Shown in pieces: positions 26,088 through 34,696 of a DNA stretch of 64,000 bases. The DNA is taken from positions 5,680,501-5,744,500 of the forward strand of contig NZ_CP034451.1 of the NCBI RefSeq assembly GCF_003952525.1. The letters are read 5' to 3'. This DNA is from Mesorhizobium sp. M3A.F.Ca.ET.080.04.2.1. Lineage in GTDB: Bacteria > Pseudomonadota > Alphaproteobacteria > Rhizobiales > Rhizobiaceae. Numbering within the stretch: the stretch's first letter is position 1; each line of letters starts with the position of its first letter. The notes below the pieces were generated by a model. The model was given only the letters and a program-made list of their open reading frames with translations, was not told the DNA's origin and did no database searches. A program made the position numbers and the translations under genes.

Positions 26088-26666
26088 TCAGCGCTTGAAT
26101 TCCATGATGTCGAGTTTCGATTCGTAGTAGGGCGAGGGGAATTCGATGCGCCATTCGGCAGCGCCGCTGCGGAAGGCGTAGCCGACCTGGTCGCTCTCGG
26201 GGCCGCTGCCATATGGCTTTGCCTTGTCGTCGTTGACGGAAAAGGAACCTAGGTAGATGGCGCGCTTCTCGCCATCATCGAAGAAGCGGCCCGCGGTGCG
26301 CTGCGAGCCGCTGATCTTCTCCAGCTTCCAGCCCGAGCCATCGTCGGTCACCTTGCATTTGAACCATCCGTAGATGACGAGCGGGCTCAGGCCGCCAGCC
26401 TTGATGGTGCGGCATTTCCAGTTGCCGGTAAGGTCCTTTTCGGAGAAAGCGACGAGCGGCCTGGCGAGCAACGCATCGAGCTGCCTGACCTCGGCCGGAT
26501 CGCCGGCCTTGGCTTCTTCAAGGGCGGCCTTGCGAGTTTCTCCATATTTGTCGAGCCGTGCCTTGTCGGCAGAGGTGATCAGCTTCTGCACCTCGCCGTC
26601 GGCGTGCGCAGGCACGACTGAATAGACACCCACGAGAAAAGACAGAAGCAAGGGCCGAAAGGACAT
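26088..26666 (-). CDS. DUF4893 exported protein
   Basis: 192 residues with a signal peptide (MSFRPLLLSFLVGVYSVVPAHA) and a beta-rich mature part containing GNWKCRTIKAGG, IYGWFKCKV and QRTAGRFFDDG, the pattern of DUF4893. ATG 26666 is chosen for the strong aaggggga site and the signal peptide. Two cysteines could form a periplasmic disulfide. Role unknown; it ends 20 bp before the DUF1638 gene's stop on the same strand side and may be co-transcribed from it. Confidence 0.75.
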   Translation of the reverse strand: MSFRPLLLSFLVGVYSVVPAHADGEVQKLITSADKARLDKYGETRKAALEEAKAGDPAEVRQLDALLARPLVAFSEKDLTGNWKCRTIKAGGLSPLVIYGWFKCKVTDDGSGWKLEKISGSQRTAGRFFDDGEKRAIYLGSFSVNDDKAKPYGSGPESDQVGYAFRSGAAEWRIEFPSPYYESKLDIMEFKR

Positions 26667-26686
26667 CGATTCCCCCTTGGCCGGCA

Positions 26687-27316
26687 CTAGCTAATCGTCG
26701 AAACCCGGGCCAGCTCATCCGTCAGATCGCCATAGCCGGTCGGACGGCGCTCATAGGCGAGGCCGAGCAGAGCGGCGGCATGTTCCGCGACCTTGTCGAG
26801 TTCCGGATCGTCGGTCTGGGCGAGATAAATCAGCTTCTCGTAGTTGCCGAAATAATCCTTGATCAGCTCGGGATGCCTGTCGAGGCCGAGCGGCTTGATG
26901 AAGAAAGCTTCGAACTGACGGCAGAGGAAGTCGGTCATGTAGAACGACATCATGTCATCGTCGGCGACCTTCGCATAGGCATCCATGCCTTGGTAGAAGG
27001 CAAAGCAGTGCGGTCCTGGCATTCGCTCGACGCCGTGTTTTTCGATCACCTGGTCAAGCAACCCGCCGGTGCCGCAATCGCCATAGCCGACGAAGATGTG
27101 CCGATAGCCTTCGGCCTTGGCCTTTACGATCGCCTTGTCCATGGCCGGTGCGATGCGGTCGGGATAGAAGTGAAACTCGGCCGGCAGGCAGGTCAGTTCG
27201 AGATGGTCGAGCCCCAGCCGCTCCTTGACGGCCAGAACTTCGCGCGCGATCATCCCGCAGGCAATGACCAGAAGCCTGTCTGCTTGATTCGTTTGTGTTT
27301 TTTGGGCCTTGGCCAT
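26687..27316 (-). CDS. DUF1638 protein
   Basis: 209 residues: LLVIACGMIAREVLAVKERL, LPAEFHFYPDRIAPAM, IFVGYGDCGTGGLLD, MPGPHCFAFYQGMDAY. This matches DUF1638, found beside methylamine/corrinoid methyltransferase genes in methanogens and bacteria. Conserved Cys and His (CGM, DCGTGG, PHCF) suggest metal or cofactor binding. In this window it sits next to the corrinoid protein and MttB genes, so a helper role in corrinoid methyl transfer is likely but unproven. Confidence 0.8.
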   Translation of the reverse strand: MAKAQKTQTNQADRLLVIACGMIAREVLAVKERLGLDHLELTCLPAEFHFYPDRIAPAMDKAIVKAKAEGYRHIFVGYGDCGTGGLLDQVIEKHGVERMPGPHCFAFYQGMDAYAKVADDDMMSFYMTDFLCRQFEAFFIKPLGLDRHPELIKDYFGNYEKLIYLAQTDDPELDKVAEHAAALLGLAYERRPTGYGDLTDELARVSTIS

Positions 27317-27381
27317 GAATTCAGCTGAGCCGACTTCCGTTGCAGTTGATCGAATCCATTGAACGAGGGAGACACCCGTCC

Positions 27382-27522
27382 ATGAAACTGTTGCGCCTTG
27401 GCCCCGTCGCCATTCTCGCCTGCGCGCTGGTCCTGACGGCCTGCGCCAACACCGTCCGGGGCGTCGGCAAGGATGTCAAATCGACGGCCAAGGCGGTCGA
27501 GGACACAGTCACCAAGCCCTGA
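27382..27522 (+). CDS. Entericidin A/B-type lipoprotein
   Basis: 46 residues. Signal peptide with lipobox LTAC followed by ANTVRGVGKDVKSTAKAVEDTV, the entericidin pattern (small amphipathic lipoprotein, cysteine lipidated). ATG 27382 is chosen because it begins the signal peptide. A perfect terminator follows. Entericidins are small cell-envelope peptides linked to stress or lysis; the function in rhizobia is not established. Confidence 0.8.
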   Translation: MKLLRLGPVAILACALVLTACANTVRGVGKDVKSTAKAVEDTVTKP

Positions 27523-27553
27523 TGCGAGGCCATCTCTTCCATCATCTGGTAAC

Positions 27554-27586
27554 AAAAAAGCCGCGCTGCAAGGCGCGGCTTTTTTT
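27554..27586. terminator. Bidirectional rho-independent terminator
   Basis: aaaaaagccgcgc / gcgcggctttttt with loop tgcaag. T-run on plus (after the entericidin gene) and, by symmetry, on minus (after the corrinoid protein gene at 27608). Confidence 0.85.
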
Positions 27587-27607
27587 CGATCCATCCTGAT
27601 GCCTCGG

Positions 27608-28306
27608 TCAGGCGGAGGCGCGAACGTTGTGCTTGCGCTTCATGAAGTCCTTGGCGGTCTCGACCGCCACCGCCGCATCGCGGCAATAGGCATCGGCGCC
27701 AACGGCCTTGCCGAATTCCTCGTTGAGCGGCGCGCCGCCGACGAGAACGACGTAGTCGTCGCGAATGCCCTTTTCCTTCATCGTGTCGATGACGACCTTC
27801 ATATAGGGCATGGTGGTGGTGAGCAGCGCCGACATGCCGATGATGTCGGGCTGATGCTGCTCGATCGCCTCCAGATATTTCTCGACGGCATTGTTGATGC
27901 CGAGGTCGATGACGTCGAAGCCGGCGCCTTCCATCATCATGCCGACAAGGTTCTTACCGATGTCGTGGATGTCGCCCTTGACGGTGCCGATCACCATCTT
28001 GCCCTGCTTGGGGGCGCCGGTGGCGGCGAGCAGCGGACGCAGGATGGCCATGCCGGCCTTCATGGCGTTGGCCGAGAGCAGCACTTCCGGCACGAACAGG
28101 ATACCGTCACGGAAATCCTCGCCGACGATACGCATGCCTTCGACCAGCGCCTCGGTCAGCACCGTGTAGGGCTGCCAGCCGCGCTCGAGAAGAATATGAG
28201 TACCTTCCTCGATTTCTTCCTTCAGCCCATCATAGAGGTCGTCATGCATCTGCTGCACAAGTTCCTCGTCGGAAAGCTCGGAAAGGATGATCTCGTCGTC
28301 GGCCAT
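27608..28306 (-). CDS. Corrinoid (B12-binding) protein of a methyltransferase system
   Basis: 232 residues. N-terminal helical cap (residues 1-95) and Rossmann B12 domain with GTVKGDIHDIGKNLV: Asp112-x-His114-x-x-Gly117, the lower-ligand histidine, then GMSALLTTTMPYMK and VLVGGAPLNEEF. This is the MtbC/MttC/MtgC type that shuttles methyl groups between a substrate methyltransferase and an acceptor. It is divergent from the MttB-type gene at 28581 and a few kb from the activator and MeTr genes. Good site gaggaaaaa before ATG 28306. Confidence 0.9.
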   Translation of the reverse strand: MADDEIILSELSDEELVQQMHDDLYDGLKEEIEEGTHILLERGWQPYTVLTEALVEGMRIVGEDFRDGILFVPEVLLSANAMKAGMAILRPLLAATGAPKQGKMVIGTVKGDIHDIGKNLVGMMMEGAGFDVIDLGINNAVEKYLEAIEQHQPDIIGMSALLTTTMPYMKVVIDTMKEKGIRDDYVVLVGGAPLNEEFGKAVGADAYCRDAAVAVETAKDFMKRKHNVRASA

Positions 28307-28401
28307 TTTTTCCTCGGGCTCCTTGCTGCTCGGAATGACCGCGGCAGCCTAAAAATCGATGCGCCAATACCTAACCCGTGAGGGCGAGGTATCCATAGCT
28401 G

Positions 28402-28410
28402 ATTTGCGAC
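28402..28410. promoter_or_regulatory. ATTTGCGAC element in divergent corrinoid/MttB promoter
   Basis: Exact copy of one arm of the palindrome at 16429-16450, followed 3 bp later by CCGCAAAA (a degraded second arm, spacing two bases short). Lies 96 bp upstream of the corrinoid-protein start and 171 bp upstream of the MttB start. Confidence 0.45.
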
Positions 28411-28457
28411 TTTCCGCAAAAGGAAAGCGACTGGAAATCTATTGGTTTCCTTGTCGA

Positions 28458-28466
28458 TTTTGCGAC
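28458..28466. promoter_or_regulatory. TTTTGCGAC element in divergent corrinoid/MttB promoter
   Basis: Second TTTGCGAC copy in the same intergenic region, inside a short dyad (TGTCG-6-CGACA), 115 bp upstream of the MttB-type start. Confidence 0.4.
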
Positions 28467-28580
28467 AGGCGTTGGCGCTGGCGAGCCGTTTCCAATAGGG
28501 TGCATGGCTACGATCCGGCAAGAAGCGGCGGCAAAAACGGGCCGCCGGCCAATTCAGACCAATTCACGGGAAGATCGATC

Positions 28581-30155
28581 ATGAGCGATAACGCGGCAGT
28601 CGAACAGGAAGCGTCGGGCGGCAGGCGCGGGCGTGGCGCCGGCAGTGGCGCTGCGGCACGCCGGGCAGCCCGCTCGGGCGGCGGTCCGGGCACGCAGCTC
28701 ACCTATATAAAGCGCAAAATCAACGTCTATGAGGTCCTCAACGAGGAAGGCCTGGCGCTGATCGAGAAGAACACCGACACGGTGCTGGAAGAAATCGGCA
28801 TCATCTTTCGCGACGACGCCGAGGCGCTCGCGCTCTGGAAAAAGGCGGGCGCCGACGTCAAGGGCGAGCGCGTGCATTTCCCGAAAGGGCTTTGCCGCTC
28901 GTTGCTGAAGACCGCGCCTTCGATCTACACCCAACATGCGCGCAATCCGGAGCGCTCGGTGCAGATCGGTGGCAATGCAACCGTCTTCGCACCGGTCTAC
29001 GGCCCGCCCTTCGTGCGCGACCTCGACGGCAACCGCCGTTATGCCACGATCGCGGATTTCCAGAATTTCGTGAAGCTCGCCTATATGGCGCCTTCGATCC
29101 ACCATTCAGGCGGCACGGTGTGCGAACCGGTCGACGTGCCGGTCAACAAGCGCCATCTCGACATGGTCTATTCGCATATCCGCTATTCGGACAAGCCGTT
29201 CATGGGCTCGGTGACCGCGCCGGAGCGGGCCGAGGACACGGTCGCGATGGCCAAGATCGTGTTCGGCGACGATTTCGTCGAGAACAACACGGTGCTGACC
29301 AGCCTGATCAACGCCAACTCGCCGATGGTTTTCGATGAGACCATGCTCGGCGCCGCGAAAGTCTATGCGCGCCACAACCAGGCCTGCATCGTGACGCCGT
29401 TCATCCTGGCCGGCGCGATGAGCCCGGTGACGGTTGCCGGCACGCTGACGCAGGTCCTGGCCGAAGTGCTGGCCGGCGCCTCGTTCACGCAGCTCGTCCG
29501 CCCCGGCGCACCGGTGCTGTTCGGCACCTTCGCCTCGTCGATCTCGATGCAGTCGGGTGCGCCGACTTTCGGCACGCCGGAGCCGTCGCTGGTCTCCTAC
29601 GGCGCGGCGCAGCTTGCCCGGCGGCTCGGCCTGCCGTTCCGCACCGGCGGCTCGCTCTGCGCCTCGAAGATCCCGGATGCGCAGGCGGCCTATGAGAGCG
29701 CCAACACGCTGAACTCGACCATCCTGGCCGGCACCAATTTCGTCCTGCATTCGGCCGGGTGGCTCGAAGGCGGGCTGGCGTCCTGCTACGAGAAGTTCAT
29801 GATGGACATCGACCAACTCGGCATGACGCAGAAATTCTCCGAGGGCGTCGACCTGTCGGAAAACGGCCAGGCGATGGATGCCATCCGCCAGGTCGGTCCG
29901 GGCAGCCATTATCTCGGCTGCGACCACACCCAAGCCAATTTCCAGACTGCGTTCTACCGCTCGAGCATCGCCGACAACAATTCCTACGAGCAGTGGCTGG
30001 CCGAAGGCGAGAAGACAGCGCCGCAGCGCGCCAACGAGCTCGCCCGCCGCTGGCTGGAGAGCTACGAAGCTCCTCACCTCGATCCGTCGATCGACGAAGC
30101 GCTGAAGGAGTTCATCGCCAAGAAGAAGGCCTCGATGCCCGACGCCTTCACTTGA
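28581..30155 (+). CDS. Trimethylamine methyltransferase (MttB) family protein, non-pyrrolysine
   Basis: 524 residues, COG5598/MttB TIM barrel: NVYEVLNEEGLALIEKNTD, PFVRDLDGNRRYATIADFQN, VTPFILAGAMSPVTVAGTL, HSAGWLEGGLASCYEKF, GCDHTQANFQTAFYRSS. True MttB uses in-frame amber-coded pyrrolysine; here the frame is continuous with no internal TAG, so it belongs to the non-Pyl group that includes MtgB (glycine betaine:corrinoid methyltransferase). Its likely partner is the corrinoid protein encoded divergently. Start ATG 28581 (site gggaag) is chosen; the N-terminus has a Gly/Arg/Ala-rich tail. Substrate not provable from sequence. Glycine betaine or a related quaternary amine is likely. Confidence 0.85.
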   Translation: MSDNAAVEQEASGGRRGRGAGSGAAARRAARSGGGPGTQLTYIKRKINVYEVLNEEGLALIEKNTDTVLEEIGIIFRDDAEALALWKKAGADVKGERVHFPKGLCRSLLKTAPSIYTQHARNPERSVQIGGNATVFAPVYGPPFVRDLDGNRRYATIADFQNFVKLAYMAPSIHHSGGTVCEPVDVPVNKRHLDMVYSHIRYSDKPFMGSVTAPERAEDTVAMAKIVFGDDFVENNTVLTSLINANSPMVFDETMLGAAKVYARHNQACIVTPFILAGAMSPVTVAGTLTQVLAEVLAGASFTQLVRPGAPVLFGTFASSISMQSGAPTFGTPEPSLVSYGAAQLARRLGLPFRTGGSLCASKIPDAQAAYESANTLNSTILAGTNFVLHSAGWLEGGLASCYEKFMMDIDQLGMTQKFSEGVDLSENGQAMDAIRQVGPGSHYLGCDHTQANFQTAFYRSSIADNNSYEQWLAEGEKTAPQRANELARRWLESYEAPHLDPSIDEALKEFIAKKKASMPDAFT

Positions 30156-30244
30156 AAGGAGCCCGAGTCAGGCCGGGCTAAAGTCGCCAACATCATTCAC
30201 AAGGAAGTCTGGCGGAGCGCGTTCTCCGACCCGGACCGGAAAGG

Positions 30245-30934
30245 ATGACGCGCGCGCACGGCCGGATCGAAGGGATCGCGGCCGCGCTTGCGGCGAATGG
30301 CCTCATTCTTCGTGGCGGGTTCGGCTTTGCCGGCGGTGAAGCCGCACCCGCCGCGGCTTCAGGCGGTGCTGCCAAATCCGTCCTGCTTGTCGGACAGGCC
30401 GGCGCTGCACCGTGGCCGCATTTTCAGCGCTGGCTGGAGGAGCAGCCGCAGCCGGTGGCCAATCCGCTCGATACATGGTCGCGGCAGATGATCGGCGCGG
30501 TCGCGCAAGAATTCGGAGCGCGCGCCGTGTCGCCCTCCGATCGACCCTATCTGCCGTTCCAGCAATGGGCGATGCGGGCGGAAGGACTGAAGCCGTCGCC
30601 GCTCAGCATCCTCATGCATCCAACTTATGGCCTCTGGCATGCCTACCGCGGCGCTCTGCTGTTCGAGGAGGAGTTGTCTCTTCCTCAACCTCGCGAAGCG
30701 ATTCATCTTTGCGACACATGCATCGACAAACCCTGCATGAAATCCTGTCCGGTGGATGCCTATTCCGAGCAAGGTTTTCGACACGAGACCTGCCTGGCGC
30801 ATGTGCGCGGAACGGACGGGACTGCCTGTCGCGCCGGCGGCTGCCTTGACCGCAATGCCTGTCCATATGGCGTCGACTATCGCTATCCGGCCGATGCCCA
30901 GGCCTTCCATATGGCGGCTTTTGCCGGGCTGTAG
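30245..30934 (+). CDS. Eight-cysteine ferredoxin-like protein
   Basis: 229 residues. The C-terminal third has CDTCIDKPCMKSC (Cys 156, 159, 164, 168), a 4Fe-4S-like spacing, and four more Cys (183, 195, 200, 206). The first half (residues 1-140) has no recognised fold but resembles the iron-sulfur proteins often annotated simply as 'ferredoxin' beside MttB genes. It lies 89 bp downstream of the MttB-type gene on the same strand. A role as electron carrier for corrinoid reactivation fits the neighbourhood but is inference. Confidence 0.65.
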   Translation: MTRAHGRIEGIAAALAANGLILRGGFGFAGGEAAPAAASGGAAKSVLLVGQAGAAPWPHFQRWLEEQPQPVANPLDTWSRQMIGAVAQEFGARAVSPSDRPYLPFQQWAMRAEGLKPSPLSILMHPTYGLWHAYRGALLFEEELSLPQPREAIHLCDTCIDKPCMKSCPVDAYSEQGFRHETCLAHVRGTDGTACRAGGCLDRNACPYGVDYRYPADAQAFHMAAFAGL

Positions 30935-31038
30935 TCCTTGTTGGACGCGCACGGAATCTTGAATGCGAGAACGATGCCGCTGCTTGCCCTGGCGGGCGGC
31001 GCGGATATGTATCGCGCAGGTTCTCAACGGAGCGCGCA

Positions 31039-31770
31039 ATGACCAAGCAGGACATCGAGATCAAGACCCAGGACGGCACGGCGAAAGCACGGCTGTTTCG
31101 TCCAGCCGCGGGTGTGAAGGCCGGCGTCATCCTCTACATGGATATATTCGGCCCGCGCCCGGTGCTCGACCAGATGGCCGAGCGCCTTGCCGGGCACGGT
31201 TATGCGGTCCTGGTGCCCGATCTCTTCTATCGCTATGTGCCCTATGGCCCGTTCGATCCCAAGACTGCCTTTGCCGAGGAAAAGAGCAAGGCTGCGCTGT
31301 TGGTGCTGAGTGGGGGCACGACGCAGAACATGACTATCCGCGACGGGGCCGCCTTCCTTGACGCGCTGACGGCCGAGGGTATCACCGGACCAGTCGGTGT
31401 CGTCGGCTACTGCATGGGCGGAGCGCGGGCGCTGAATGCGGCTGCTAGCTATCCCGACCGAATCGTGGCCGCGGCAAGCTTCCATGGCGGCAATCTGGCA
31501 AGCGACGCCGCCGACAGTCCGCATCGCAAGGCCGCTTCGATCAAGGCGCGTGTCTATGTCGGCGTCTCCGGCGTCGACCGCAGTTTTCCGCCGGAGCAAT
31601 CGGCGCGGTTGGCGGAAGCGCTCAGAACGGCAGAAGTCGACCACGTCATCGAAAACTATGTCGGCATGGCACATGGCTGGTGCGTGCCGGACCACAACGT
31701 CTATGACGAGGCGGGTGCGGAACGCCATTGGAAGCGGCTCACGACCTTCTTCGGCGAAACGCTCCGGTAG
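31039..31770 (+). CDS. Dienelactone hydrolase family protein
   Basis: 243 residues, alpha/beta hydrolase with the nucleophile Cys in GYCMGG (near residue 127), Asp near 175 and His in GMAHGW. The DLH family uses Cys-Asp-His to open lactone rings and hydrolyse related esters. The N-terminus has no signal peptide, so it is cytosolic. No metabolic partner is adjacent; the sigma factor gene follows after 65 bp. Confidence 0.8.
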   Translation: MTKQDIEIKTQDGTAKARLFRPAAGVKAGVILYMDIFGPRPVLDQMAERLAGHGYAVLVPDLFYRYVPYGPFDPKTAFAEEKSKAALLVLSGGTTQNMTIRDGAAFLDALTAEGITGPVGVVGYCMGGARALNAAASYPDRIVAAASFHGGNLASDAADSPHRKAASIKARVYVGVSGVDRSFPPEQSARLAEALRTAEVDHVIENYVGMAHGWCVPDHNVYDEAGAERHWKRLTTFFGETLR

Positions 31771-31835
31771 CTCAGGCGGCAAAAAAATCTTTCCACCTCC
31801 CAAGGAATCGCCATTAGCCTTCGTCCAACAGGCAA

Positions 31836-32399
31836 ATGACGGCGATGATGCTGGACGACAGCGAAGCTTCCGACGCCCATCTGATCGGGCGGGCGAGGGG
31901 CGGAGACAGGGGAGCTTTCGGCAAATTGGTCGAAAGGCACTATGGCTTTGTCTATCGCGCCGCCTATCGCTGGTGCGGCCGGAAGGCCGATGCCGAGGAC
32001 ATCGCCCAAGACGTCTGCGTGCGGCTCGGCCGCGCGATCCGTGACTACCAAGGCAGCAGCGCCTTCACGACATGGCTCTACGCCATGACGCTGAACGCGG
32101 CGCGCGACATGATGCGCAAGCGCGCCCGCGAGACCGCCAAGACGGAGGCCTACGGCTCCTACGCACTGATCTCGGGAGAGGGCTCGGCGGACGGCCAAGA
32201 CCCGGCGGAAGCGCTGTGGGCAGCGGTGCGCATGCTGCCCGACAAGCAGCGGGACGCGGTGCTTTTGGTCTACGGCGAAGGCCTAAGCCACGCCGCAGCG
32301 GCGGAAGTGATGGCCATCTCGGAGACGACGGTCTCCTGGCACATCCATGAAGCGAAGAAACGGCTGAAGGCGCTCATGCGTTCAGCCGGGGAAGTGTGA
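31836..32399 (+). CDS. ECF-type RNA polymerase sigma factor
   Basis: 187 residues: sigma region 2 (FGKLVERHYGFVYRAAYRWC, then DAEDIAQDVCVRL) and region 4 (LPDKQRDAVLLVYGEGLSHAAAA, HIHEAKKRLKALM) in family order, with no region 1.1 or 3. Its stop overlaps the next gene's GTG (GTGA at 32396), which encodes a VWA protein with a membrane segment. Extracytoplasmic-function sigma factors are usually held by an adjacent anti-sigma factor; here the VWA protein's N-terminus may do this. Confidence 0.85.
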   Translation: MTAMMLDDSEASDAHLIGRARGGDRGAFGKLVERHYGFVYRAAYRWCGRKADAEDIAQDVCVRLGRAIRDYQGSSAFTTWLYAMTLNAARDMMRKRARETAKTEAYGSYALISGEGSADGQDPAEALWAAVRMLPDKQRDAVLLVYGEGLSHAAAAEVMAISETTVSWHIHEAKKRLKALMRSAGEV

Positions 32400-32401
32400 C
32401 C

Positions 32402-34582
32402 ATGGTCGACGACAACGAACTCGAAAGGCTGCGCGACATCACCGCGCCTGCGCCCGACGGCGAAGCGAAGGCTCGCGCGCTGGCGGCTGCGATGCAGGCC
32501 TTCGACATGAACGAAAAAATCTCGACCGCCACCCAAGGATCGGCAACAGGCCTTCGTCTCACGGAGCGAGCACAAATGCTCTGGAGAGAGATCATGCAAC
32601 GGAAACTCATTGCCACGCCGGCCATCACTGCGCTGGTTGCGCTGCCTATCGCCGGCTATGCGACTTTTCAGATGTTGAAGGAGCAGCCGCCGGTCATCGG
32701 TGGCAAGGACGGTAAGGTCACGGAGACGCTGGCCGACAAGCCGGCGGCCCAGAAGCCTTTGGCCCAGAAGCCTGCGGTCAACGAGGTGGCGACCTATCAA
32801 CCGCTGGCTGCCGCGCCCGCCAAGGAGAAGAAGGCCGACGCCGACAGTGAGAGGCGTGTCGAAGATGAGGCGCAGGTAGCGCCCGCATCGCCGCCGAAAA
32901 CTGAATTGAGTCGATCCGACGACCAGACGCGGCAGGAATCCGGGGCATTGAAGGGTTTTGCCAAGCAGGTACCGCAGACATTGGCTCCGCCGCCTGCACC
33001 TGCGGAAGTTGACCAATTGGCGGCAGGCGGGCGCGCCCAGGCACCGGCAACCGCCATGCAGTCTGCCGAGATGCCGGCGGGCGCGGTCGCCGGTTCCAAG
33101 CTGATGGTGCAGCCCGCGCCCGCGCCGGCCGACCAGTTGCAGCCCCAAGAGCAGAACCGCGACCGCATCGAGACCTTCAAGACCAATCCGGTGCATGCGA
33201 CCGCGCAGGATCCGGTCTCGACCTTCTCGATCGACGTCGACACGGCTTCCTATTCCTTCGTGCGGCGCTCGCTCAAGCAAGGCGCTCTGCCCGATCCGGA
33301 TACGGTCCGCGTCGAAGAGATGATCAACTACTTCCCCTATGACTGGAAAGGACCGGAGGCGGCAGCGACGCCGTTCAATTCGACCGTCACCGTCATGCCG
33401 ACGCCGTGGAACGAGCACACCAAGCTCATGCATGTCGCGATCAAAGGTTTTGATGTGAAGGCGGCCGAGCAGCCGAAGGCCAATCTGGTGTTCCTGATCG
33501 ACGTGTCCGGCTCGATGGACGAGCCGGACAAGCTGCCGCTGCTCAAGTCGGCCTTCCGGCTGCTGGTGAGCAAGCTCAAGGCCGACGACACCGTCTCGAT
33601 CGTGACCTATGCCGGCAATGCCGGCACGGTGCTGATGCCGACCAAGGCGACGGAAAAGCAGAAGATCCTTGCGGCGATCGACAATCTGGAGCCGGGCGGA
33701 TCGACGGCCGGCGAGGCCGGCATCAAGGAAGCCTACAAGCTTGCGCAGCAGTCTTTCGTCAAGGACGGCATCAACCGGGTGATGCTCGCCACTGACGGGG
33801 ACTTCAACGTCGGTCAGACCGATGACGACGACCTCAAGCGGCTGATCGAGAAGGAGCGCAAGACCGGCGTCTTCCTGTCGGTGTTCGGCTTCGGCCGCGG
33901 CAATTTGAACGACCAGATGATGCAGACCATCGCCCAGAACGGCAACGGCACGGCGGCCTATATCGATACGCTCGCCGAGGCGGAGAAGGTGCTGGTCGAG
34001 GATGCGTCCTCGACGCTGTTCACCATCGCCAAGGACGTCAAGATCCAGGTCGAGTTCAACCCGGCCAAGGTCGCCGAATACCGTCTCGTCGGCTATGAGA
34101 CCCGTGCCCTGAAACGCGAGGATTTCAACAATGACCGCGTCGATGCCGGCGACATCGGCTCAGGCCATTCGGTGACGGCGATCTACGAAATCACGCCGAA
34201 GGGCAGCGGCGCCGAGCAGGTCGATCCGTTGCGCTACGGCCAGGCGAAGGTCGACAATGGCGGCGTCGCCAATGCGGACGAATATGCCTTCGTCAAGATC
34301 CGCTACAAGCTGCCGAACGAGAACGTCTCCAAGCTGATCACCACGCCGGTGACCGGCGCCAATGAGGTCTCGACTTTCGACGAGGCAGGCGTCGACCAGC
34401 GGTTTTCGGTCGCGGTCGCCGCGTTCGGCCAGAAGCTGCGCGACGAGGACCAGACGGCGAATTTCGGCTATGACCGGATCCTGGAGATCGCCAACGCTGC
34501 GCGGGGCGCCGACCCGTTCGGCTACAGAGCCGAATTCCTGTCGCTGGTCCGGTTGGCGTCATCACTTGGTGGGAACAAATAG
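32402..34582 (+). CDS. VWA/YfbK-type protein with possible anti-sigma N-terminus
   Basis: 726 residues. A charged cytosolic N-terminus (residues 1-70) leads to one membrane helix (LIATPAITALVALPIAGYAT), a Pro/Ala-rich linker of about 150 residues, then the VWA-associated domain (DVDTASYSFVRRSL), a full MIDAS VWA domain (NLVFLIDVSGSMDEPDK, ATDGDFNVG) and a C-terminal DUF3520. The layout suggests a membrane anti-sigma factor fused to a periplasmic VWA sensor. GTG 32396, which overlaps the sigma gene, is an alternative start. A terminator follows. Confidence 0.75.
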   Translation: MVDDNELERLRDITAPAPDGEAKARALAAAMQAFDMNEKISTATQGSATGLRLTERAQMLWREIMQRKLIATPAITALVALPIAGYATFQMLKEQPPVIGGKDGKVTETLADKPAAQKPLAQKPAVNEVATYQPLAAAPAKEKKADADSERRVEDEAQVAPASPPKTELSRSDDQTRQESGALKGFAKQVPQTLAPPPAPAEVDQLAAGGRAQAPATAMQSAEMPAGAVAGSKLMVQPAPAPADQLQPQEQNRDRIETFKTNPVHATAQDPVSTFSIDVDTASYSFVRRSLKQGALPDPDTVRVEEMINYFPYDWKGPEAAATPFNSTVTVMPTPWNEHTKLMHVAIKGFDVKAAEQPKANLVFLIDVSGSMDEPDKLPLLKSAFRLLVSKLKADDTVSIVTYAGNAGTVLMPTKATEKQKILAAIDNLEPGGSTAGEAGIKEAYKLAQQSFVKDGINRVMLATDGDFNVGQTDDDDLKRLIEKERKTGVFLSVFGFGRGNLNDQMMQTIAQNGNGTAAYIDTLAEAEKVLVEDASSTLFTIAKDVKIQVEFNPAKVAEYRLVGYETRALKREDFNNDRVDAGDIGSGHSVTAIYEITPKGSGAEQVDPLRYGQAKVDNGGVANADEYAFVKIRYKLPNENVSKLITTPVTGANEVSTFDEAGVDQRFSVAVAAFGQKLRDEDQTANFGYDRILEIANAARGADPFGYRAEFLSLVRLASSLGGNK

Positions 34583-34599
34583 CATGCAGTATTGAGCGG

Positions 34600-34630
34600 A
34601 AGGCCGGTCGGGCAATCCTGCCGGCCTTTT
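34600..34630 (+). terminator. Rho-independent terminator
   Basis: Stem aaggccgg (34600-34607) / ccggcctt (34621-34628), 13-nt loop, T4 tail; ends the sigma-VWA operon. Confidence 0.75.
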
Positions 34631-34696
34631 CGCAATCGTTAAATTGCCCGCTATTTTCGGAACCTCGTTGCAATGACCTGCTGTTAGTCAAAGCTT

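Noticed and set aside
28581..30155. Possible pyrrolysine (amber) codon in the MttB genes
   Set aside because: Both MttB-type frames (28581 and 43422) are continuous through the full family length; no in-frame TAG and no pyl genes in view.
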